Source of the DNA: an uncultured Sphingomonadales bacterium
GTDB lineage: Bacteria > Pseudomonadota > Alphaproteobacteria > Sphingomonadales > Sphingomonadaceae
Direction of reading: 5' to 3'
Assembly (NCBI GenBank): GCA_903923465.1
Contig: CAIXXP010000119.1
Location: forward strand, 1 to 36,930
Length of the DNA stretch: 36,930 nt
The notes beneath the pieces were generated by a model. That model searched no databases, had not been told where the DNA came from, and saw only the letters and a program-made list of their open reading frames with translations. The stretch's first letter is position 1; every line of letters starts with the position of its first letter. The position numbers and the translations under genes were made by a program. This document shows, one piece after another, positions 33,156 through 36,930 of this stretch.

Positions 33156-34250
33156 ATGACGAATACACACAGCCTTGGCGAACCCCTCTCGATGAAACGC
33201 GGCCCGGCGCTGCGCAACCGCTTCATGCTGGCACCGATGACCAATTTGCAAAGCGGGGATGACGGCCGCCTGTCTGACGATGAATACCGCTGGCTGACGA
33301 TGCGCGCCGAGGGGGGATTCGGTTTGACGATGACCTGCGCGGCCCATGTGCAGGCCAATGGTCAGGGCTTTCCCCGGCAGCTGGGCGCGGGCGAGGATAT
33401 GCATGTGGCGGGACTTGCCCGGTTGGCCCGGGGCATCAGGGAGTTCGGCTCGGTCTCGTCGTTGCAGCTCCATCACGCGGGCAATCGCGCGCCGCGAGAC
33501 CTCGTCCCGCAGCCCGTCGGCCCCTCTGACGACGCCGAAACAGGTGCCCGCGCACTGACCCTCGACGAGGTCGAACAGTTGCGCGACGATTTCATCGCGG
33601 CGGCCCGGCGCGCTCAGGCGGCGGGGTTTGACGGGGTGGAGGTGCACGGCGCCCACGGTTACGTGATCGCCCAGTTCCTCTCGCCCGAGGTCAACCGGCG
33701 CGAGGATCGCTATGGCGGCAGTCTGGAGAACCGTGCCCGGCTGCTGTTTGAAATCATCGACGGCATTCGCGCCGAATGTCGGCCCGATTTCCAGGTCGGC
33801 CTGCGCCTTTCGCCAGAGCGGTTTGGCCTGCAACTGGGAGAAATACGCGAAGTGGCCGCACAGCTGTTACGGCAGGAAGCCATCGACTACCTCGACCTGT
33901 CGCTGTGGAATGCATTCAAGGAACCCGAAGAAGAAGCTTGTCAGGGCCGCTCGCTGCTCAGCTATTTCACCGATCTGCCGCGCGGCGCGGTGCGGCTGGG
34001 CGCCGCGGGCAAAATATCGACCGCCTCGGACGCCGCGCGGATTCTTGAAGCCGGATGCGACTTTGTGTTGATCGGGCGCGCGGCCATTCTTTGTCACGAT
34101 TTCCCCAACAGGGTCCTGCGCAATTCAGACTTTCAGCCTCCGGCGCTGCCGGTGAGCGAGCAATATCTCGCGGCCGAGGGACTTGGCCCTCACTATGTAA
34201 ACTATCTGCGGACATGGCCGGGCTTCGTTGGCGACTCTGCCCCAATCTAA
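33156..34250 (+). CDS. Old Yellow Enzyme family NADH:flavin oxidoreductase
   Basis: 364 residues with the FMN-binding TIM-barrel fold. Early block RNRFMLAPMTN; substrate-binding LQLHHAGNRA with the His pair; then the family signature GFDGVEVHGAHGYVIAQFLSPEVNRREDRYGGSLENRARLLFEII; and a phosphate-binding VLIGRAA near the end. These enzymes reduce activated C=C bonds, nitrate esters or unsaturated aldehydes using NAD(P)H. ATG 33156 is chosen because GGAG lies seven bases upstream; the frame is open back to 32901 but that part is not family-like. The physiological substrate is unknown. Confidence 0.92.
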   Translation: MTNTHSLGEPLSMKRGPALRNRFMLAPMTNLQSGDDGRLSDDEYRWLTMRAEGGFGLTMTCAAHVQANGQGFPRQLGAGEDMHVAGLARLARGIREFGSVSSLQLHHAGNRAPRDLVPQPVGPSDDAETGARALTLDEVEQLRDDFIAAARRAQAAGFDGVEVHGAHGYVIAQFLSPEVNRREDRYGGSLENRARLLFEIIDGIRAECRPDFQVGLRLSPERFGLQLGEIREVAAQLLRQEAIDYLDLSLWNAFKEPEEEACQGRSLLSYFTDLPRGAVRLGAAGKISTASDAARILEAGCDFVLIGRAAILCHDFPNRVLRNSDFQPPALPVSEQYLAAEGLGPHYVNYLRTWPGFVGDSAPI

Positions 34251-34368
34251 GGCGCCGCCTTTCGGCGTCACCGGGTGCGGAGGAAGCTCTATCGCGCTGA
34301 TCCCAACCCCATGGCTGGCAAAAGCGGTACGAAGGCGCGAGAGATCCTCCGGGCTGGGTGCACGTGAA

Positions 34369-34396
34369 TTCCGGGCCCCCCGTCGGGGACCCGGAA
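34369..34396. terminator. Strong stem-loop between oxidoreductase and tRNA genes
   Basis: Arms TTCCGGG (34369-34375) and CCCGGAA (34390-34396) enclose a C-run and G-run that also pair. It lies about 120 bases past the oxidoreductase stop and just beyond the tRNA 3' end on the other strand. No T tract follows, so termination is uncertain. Confidence 0.4.
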
Positions 34397-34414
34397 ACTG
34401 GTCAAATTGAAGAT

Positions 34415-34491
34415 TGGTGCACCCGGAACGATTCGAACGTCCGGCCCTCAGATTCGTAGTCTGATGCTCTATCCAGCTGAGCTACGGGTGC
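34415..34491 (-). tRNA. tRNA-Arg (anticodon ACG)
   Basis: 77-base cloverleaf on the minus strand starting GCACCCGTAGCTCAGCTGG and ending in an encoded CCA. The anticodon loop CTACGAA carries ACG at 34455-34457; the A is normally converted to inosine by TadA so that CGU, CGC and CGA are read. The acceptor stem GCACCCG / CGGGTGC and the T loop GTTCGAATC are intact. Confidence 0.97.
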
Positions 34492-34595
34492 GGGAGAGGC
34501 GCCAATAGGGGCCATTTTCCGGCTTGGCAAGCACCTATTTGCGCGCGATCCACATGCACGCTGTCGGAACGCCAGTTTGGGGGCTCGGCGCCAGT

Positions 34596-35012
34596 TCAGC
34601 CCCTTGCGTGCATGCGCAGCAGCGCGTCGGCAAGCGGATAGTCGAGTGGTGGCATGGCCAGTGTCGGCACCACCTCGGGGGCAAACCAGCCAATTTCCTC
34701 GCCATCCAGACAGACCGGCTCGCCCTGCCATGCCGTGCAGGCAAACAGCAGGATGACCGGGCCAGCGGCATCCACAGCGGTGCAAACAGCGAATCCCACC
34801 GGCTCCAGCATCTCCGCACAAAGGGTCACGCCCAGTTCCTCGGCGATTTCGCGCGCGGCGGCCGACGGCAGCGTCTCACCGGGTTCCACCTTGCCGCCGG
34901 GAAACTCCCAAAGCCCCCCATGCTGGCGGCCAAGGCGCCTGCGCTGCATCAGCACCCGGCCGTCGGGGCCGATAAGCGCCACAGCCACAACCAGCATGTT
35001 TCCTTGCGACAT
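34596..35012 (-). CDS. mutT: MutT-like Nudix hydrolase (8-oxo-dGTP diphosphatase)
   Basis: 138 residues. The Nudix box is complete: GGKVEPGE, then seven residues, then REIAEELGV, matching GX5EX7REUXEEXGU. The N-terminal MLVVAVALIGPDGRVLMQRRRLGRQHGGLWEFPG is typical of MutT, which removes 8-oxo-dGTP from the nucleotide pool. Sequence motifs do not exclude other Nudix substrates, but the length and the WEFPGGKVE block favour MutT. It is divergent from the Flp pilin gene across 222 bases. Confidence 0.92.
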   Translation of the reverse strand: MSQGNMLVVAVALIGPDGRVLMQRRRLGRQHGGLWEFPGGKVEPGETLPSAAAREIAEELGVTLCAEMLEPVGFAVCTAVDAAGPVILLFACTAWQGEPVCLDGEEIGWFAPEVVPTLAMPPLDYPLADALLRMHARG

Positions 35013-35234
35013 CCGCGCTCACCATTCCTCTAAACCCGTAATTGTACGGAGTAATTCCACACACGTCGCTACGACAATTTATCCAATCGGGTGCATAAAC
35101 CGTGGCGTCACGGCAAGAGAATTCACCCGGGCGATAGTCCCGGTGAGCGCTCAATGCCAACCCGTTCGATCAAACCGCCGATCAGGCCGGGGAAATACCA
35201 TATTCACGCCAGAGACTGCGACAGGAGACTGAAG

Positions 35235-35417
35235 ATGACGTTCATCAAGAAGCTGTTTTCCGATGATGCGGGCGCCACCGCCATCGAATACGGCCTGATC
35301 GCGGCCCTCATCGCGGTTGCTTCGATCACCGCGATGAATGGCCTTGGCACCCAGTTGAAGGCCACGTTCAACGCCACCTCGAAGGCCATGAGCACCGGCG
35401 ACGCCAGCGCCGCCTGA
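35235..35417 (+). CDS. flp: Flp/Fap-type pilin subunit
   Basis: 60 residues. Short basic leader MTFIKKLFSDDAG, then the processing site G|ATAIEYGLIAALIAVASI with the Glu-Tyr pair typical of type IVb Flp pilins, which TadV/CpaA-type peptidases cleave. The hydrophobic helix continues to about residue 33. It would build Tad pili used for surface attachment. The ATG at 35235 has AGGAG at seven-base spacing; an open frame upstream to 35091 lacks these marks. No other tad/cpa gene is in the window. Confidence 0.95.
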   Translation: MTFIKKLFSDDAGATAIEYGLIAALIAVASITAMNGLGTQLKATFNATSKAMSTGDASAA

Positions 35418-35450
35418 TCTGGCGGCGGCTGGCTGCCACTGCAAAGCTGA

Positions 35451-35483
35451 CAATTCCGCCGGGTGCTGCGCCCGGCGGAATTG
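35451..35483. terminator. Bidirectional stem-loop terminator
   Basis: Perfect 13-bp arms CAATTCCGCCGGG and CCCGGCGGAATTG with a seven-base loop, between the converging flp and accA genes. It lacks a long T tract but the AATT ends and the location fit a shared terminator. Confidence 0.75.
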
Positions 35484-35554
35484 CTCCGGCGCGTCGCTTC
35501 ACACCCCTCACCCGGCGCGCGTTCGCCGGGGCCGGGGCCGAGGGCTGCCGCGCC

Positions 35555-36514
35555 TCAGATTTCCCCAATCGCCAGATAGCGGTCGGCGCGGCGGGATTGC
35601 AGCTGCGCGGGTGTCAGTTTGGCCAGCGCGTCCAGTTCCTCCGCCAGCGCGGCGCCGAGGGCGCGCGCCATGCCCACAGGGTCGCGATGTGCGCCGCCCG
35701 TGGGCTCGGGCACGATTCGGTCGATGATGTTCAAACCCAGCAGATCCTGCGCGGTCACCTTCATCGCCTCCGCGGCGTCGGCGGCCTTCTCGGCCGTGCG
35801 CCACAGGATGGAGGCACAACCTTCAGGGCTGATCACCGCATAGACGGCGTGTTCCAGCATCAGCACGCGTTCGGCACTGGCCAGCGCCACCGCCCCGCCG
35901 GAGCCACCTTCGCCCACAATCACGCTGACCATGGGCACCGGCAGGCCAAGGCAGGCCTCGATCGCCCGGGCAATCGCCTCGGCCTGCCCGCGTTCCTCGG
36001 CCTCAACGCCGGGAAAGGCGCCGGAGGTGTCGACGAGCGTGACCACCGGCAGGCCAAAGCGCCCTGCCAACTCCATCAGGCGGATCGCCTTGCGATAGCC
36101 CTCCGGCTTGCCCATGCCGAAATTGTGTTTGATGCGGGTGTGGGTGTCGTGGCCCTTCTCATGGCCGATCAACATCACCCGCCGGTCCCCGTCCTTTTGG
36201 CCAAGCCGTGCGAATCCGCCGATGATCGCCTGATCCTCGCCAAAGCAGCGGTCGCCGCCCAGCGGCACGAAATCGGTAAAGATGGTTGCGACATAATCGA
36301 GGAAATGCGGGCGCATCGGGTGGCGAGCCACCTGCGTCTTTTGCCACGGCGTCAGCGCCTTGTAGGTACTGGCCAATAGCCCCGCGCTCTTGCTCTCCAG
36401 CCGGGCGATTTCTCCGGAAATGTCCAGATCGCCATCGGCCGCGGTGGCACGAAGATCGGCAATGCGCGCTTCCAGAGCGGCCACCGGCTTTTCGAATTCG
36501 AGAAAGGTCACCAT
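35555..36514 (-). CDS. accA: Acetyl-CoA carboxylase carboxyltransferase subunit alpha
   Basis: 319 residues, the usual length. With AccD it transfers CO2 from carboxybiotin to acetyl-CoA, giving malonyl-CoA for fatty acid synthesis. Typical blocks: N-terminal coiled helix FLEFEKPVAALEARIADLR, then RPHFLDYVATIFTDFVPLGGDR, KGHDTHTRIKHNFGMGKPEGYRKAIRLMELA, VTLVDTSGAFPGVEAEERGQAEAIARAI and VIVGEGGSGGAVALA, which forms the carboxyl-binding oxyanion site. It follows xerD by 57 bases on the same strand and may be cotranscribed with it. Confidence 0.97.
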   Translation of the reverse strand: MVTFLEFEKPVAALEARIADLRATAADGDLDISGEIARLESKSAGLLASTYKALTPWQKTQVARHPMRPHFLDYVATIFTDFVPLGGDRCFGEDQAIIGGFARLGQKDGDRRVMLIGHEKGHDTHTRIKHNFGMGKPEGYRKAIRLMELAGRFGLPVVTLVDTSGAFPGVEAEERGQAEAIARAIEACLGLPVPMVSVIVGEGGSGGAVALASAERVLMLEHAVYAVISPEGCASILWRTAEKAADAAEAMKVTAQDLLGLNIIDRIVPEPTGGAHRDPVGMARALGAALAEELDALAKLTPAQLQSRRADRYLAIGEI

Positions 36515-36571
36515 CGGCCGGGCGATTAAACCGCATCGCCCCGCCCCGCAAGTAAAAGCCGCGTAAACGCT

Positions 36572-36930
36572 TCAATTCCGGCGCCGCGCCAGCGGATGCC
36601 TTTCATTCACCAGCGCCACCAGCCGCGCCGAATCGACATGGGTGTAGATCTGGGTGGTGGCGATGTCGGCATGGCCGAGCAGCGTTTGCAGCACCCGCAG
36701 ATCCGCGCCGCCCTCCAGCAAATGGGTGGCAAAGGCGTGGCGCAGCACATGGGGGCTCAGCCGCTCTGGCGCGAGGCCTGCCCGCGTGGCCAGGTCGCGC
36801 AGCAATTGAAACAGGCGGATGCGGGTGAGATGGCCCTTTTCGCCGCGAGAGGGAAACAGGAACCGGGAGGCCGGCTTCACCCCGTCCTTGGCCCGTCCTT
36901 GGCCCCGTCCTTGGCCCCGTCCTTGGCCCC
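36572..36930 (-). CDS. xerD: Tyrosine recombinase XerD-type (C-terminal part, cut by window edge)
   Basis: The last 100 or so residues of a XerC/XerD-type recombinase, which resolves chromosome dimers at dif with FtsK. Catalytic residues seen are His and Arg in [17 protein letters not shown], His in [10 protein letters not shown] and the nucleophile Tyr in [11 protein letters not shown]. The first catalytic Arg lies outside. Upstream of GTG-coded Val (36880-36878) the sequence is a 12-bp repeat in which one copy has 11 bases, so the frame into this part is uncertain. In the Lys-Asp-Gly-Ala frame translation hits TGA; in the present frame the repeat reads Gly-Gln-Gly-Arg. XerD rather than XerC is inferred from the accA neighbour. 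Confidence 0.88.
   Translation of the reverse strand, partial: GQGRGQGRGQGRAKDGVKPASRFLFPSRGEKGHLTRIRLFQLLRDLATRAGLAPERLSPHVLRHAFATHLLEGGADLRVLQTLLGHADIATTQIYTHVDSARLVALVNERHPLARRRN
36880..36930. repeat. 12-bp tandem repeat with one short unit at the window end
   Basis: Units of CCCCGTCCTTGG: a full copy at 36880-36891, an 11-base copy missing one C at 36892-36902, full copies at 36903-36914 and 36915-36926, then CCCC at the end. It lies inside xerD. The window ends within the repeat, as expected where an assembly stops. Confidence 0.9.

Noticed and set aside
32974..33159. 61-residue open frame whose stop overlaps the oxidoreductase ATG as ATGA
   Set aside because: No ribosome site and no family likeness; Arg/Pro-rich composition is what random GC-rich DNA gives. 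The overlap is probably chance.
36572..36930. Integrase of a mobile element
   Set aside because: The C-terminal motifs and position next to accA fit the housekeeping XerD; no phage or island genes are nearby.

Overview
This GC-rich window comes from an alphaproteobacterium, most likely of the order Sphingomonadales. The evidence is the alphaproteobacterial AddA/AddB pair, a tyrosine-bearing DivL pseudo-histidine kinase, the gene order divL-tsaE-amgK-murU-addB-addA-trxA, an HWE-family sensor kinase, a Flp pilin, and GC-rich stem-loop repeats of a kind I recall from sphingomonad genomes. The sequence starts inside secA and stops inside a 12-bp tandem repeat in xerD, so it may be a whole draft contig. 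Nearly everything is housekeeping or core-accessory. I see no transposase, integrase, phage gene or CRISPR array (xerD is the housekeeping recombinase).

Layout. 1-4.45 kb: secA (partial, minus), a small secreted protein and a secreted protein with a TonB-like C-terminal domain (minus), then divergent argJ and an inositol-monophosphatase-family gene (plus). 4.45-4.66 kb: an intergenic block with two inverted stem-loop repeats. 4.66-16.29 kb: one long minus-strand gene set read as divL-tsaE-amgK-murU-addB-addA-trxA with several 4-base stop/start overlaps. It joins cell polarity control, tRNA t6A modification, peptidoglycan sugar salvage, double-strand break repair and redox. addA carries a one-base frameshift in a run of six G. 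16.6-18.76 kb: ahcY, preceded by a 12+12 bp palindrome resembling a SahR-type operator and by a hairpin that would cover its ribosome binding site, then a small secreted protein. 19.0-22.9 kb: peroxiredoxin and a DUF3147-type membrane protein (plus), then an orphan ParA-like ATPase, folE and a phospholipase D-family gene (minus), with a 12-bp tandem repeat between the last two. 23.0-24.5 kb: an exported metallophosphoesterase.

24.5-31.6 kb: a compact six-gene efflux operon, TetR (CecR-like) - membrane fusion protein - double ATPase (YbhF-like) - two ABC-2 permeases (YbhS/YbhR-like) - NodT-type outer-membrane lipoprotein. It would form a complete envelope-spanning ABC exporter with its own repressor. 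31.6-36.9 kb: HWE sensor kinase (minus), Old Yellow Enzyme family oxidoreductase (plus), tRNA-Arg(ACG), MutT-like Nudix hydrolase (minus), Flp pilin (plus) with a strong bidirectional terminator, then accA and the 3' part of xerD (minus).

The observations most worth following up are the addA and xerD frame disruptions (real or sequencing/assembly artefact), the two-layer regulatory leader of ahcY, the Tyr-for-His DivL, the covarying stem-loop repeats, and a predicted leaderless, self-regulated promoter of the efflux operon.
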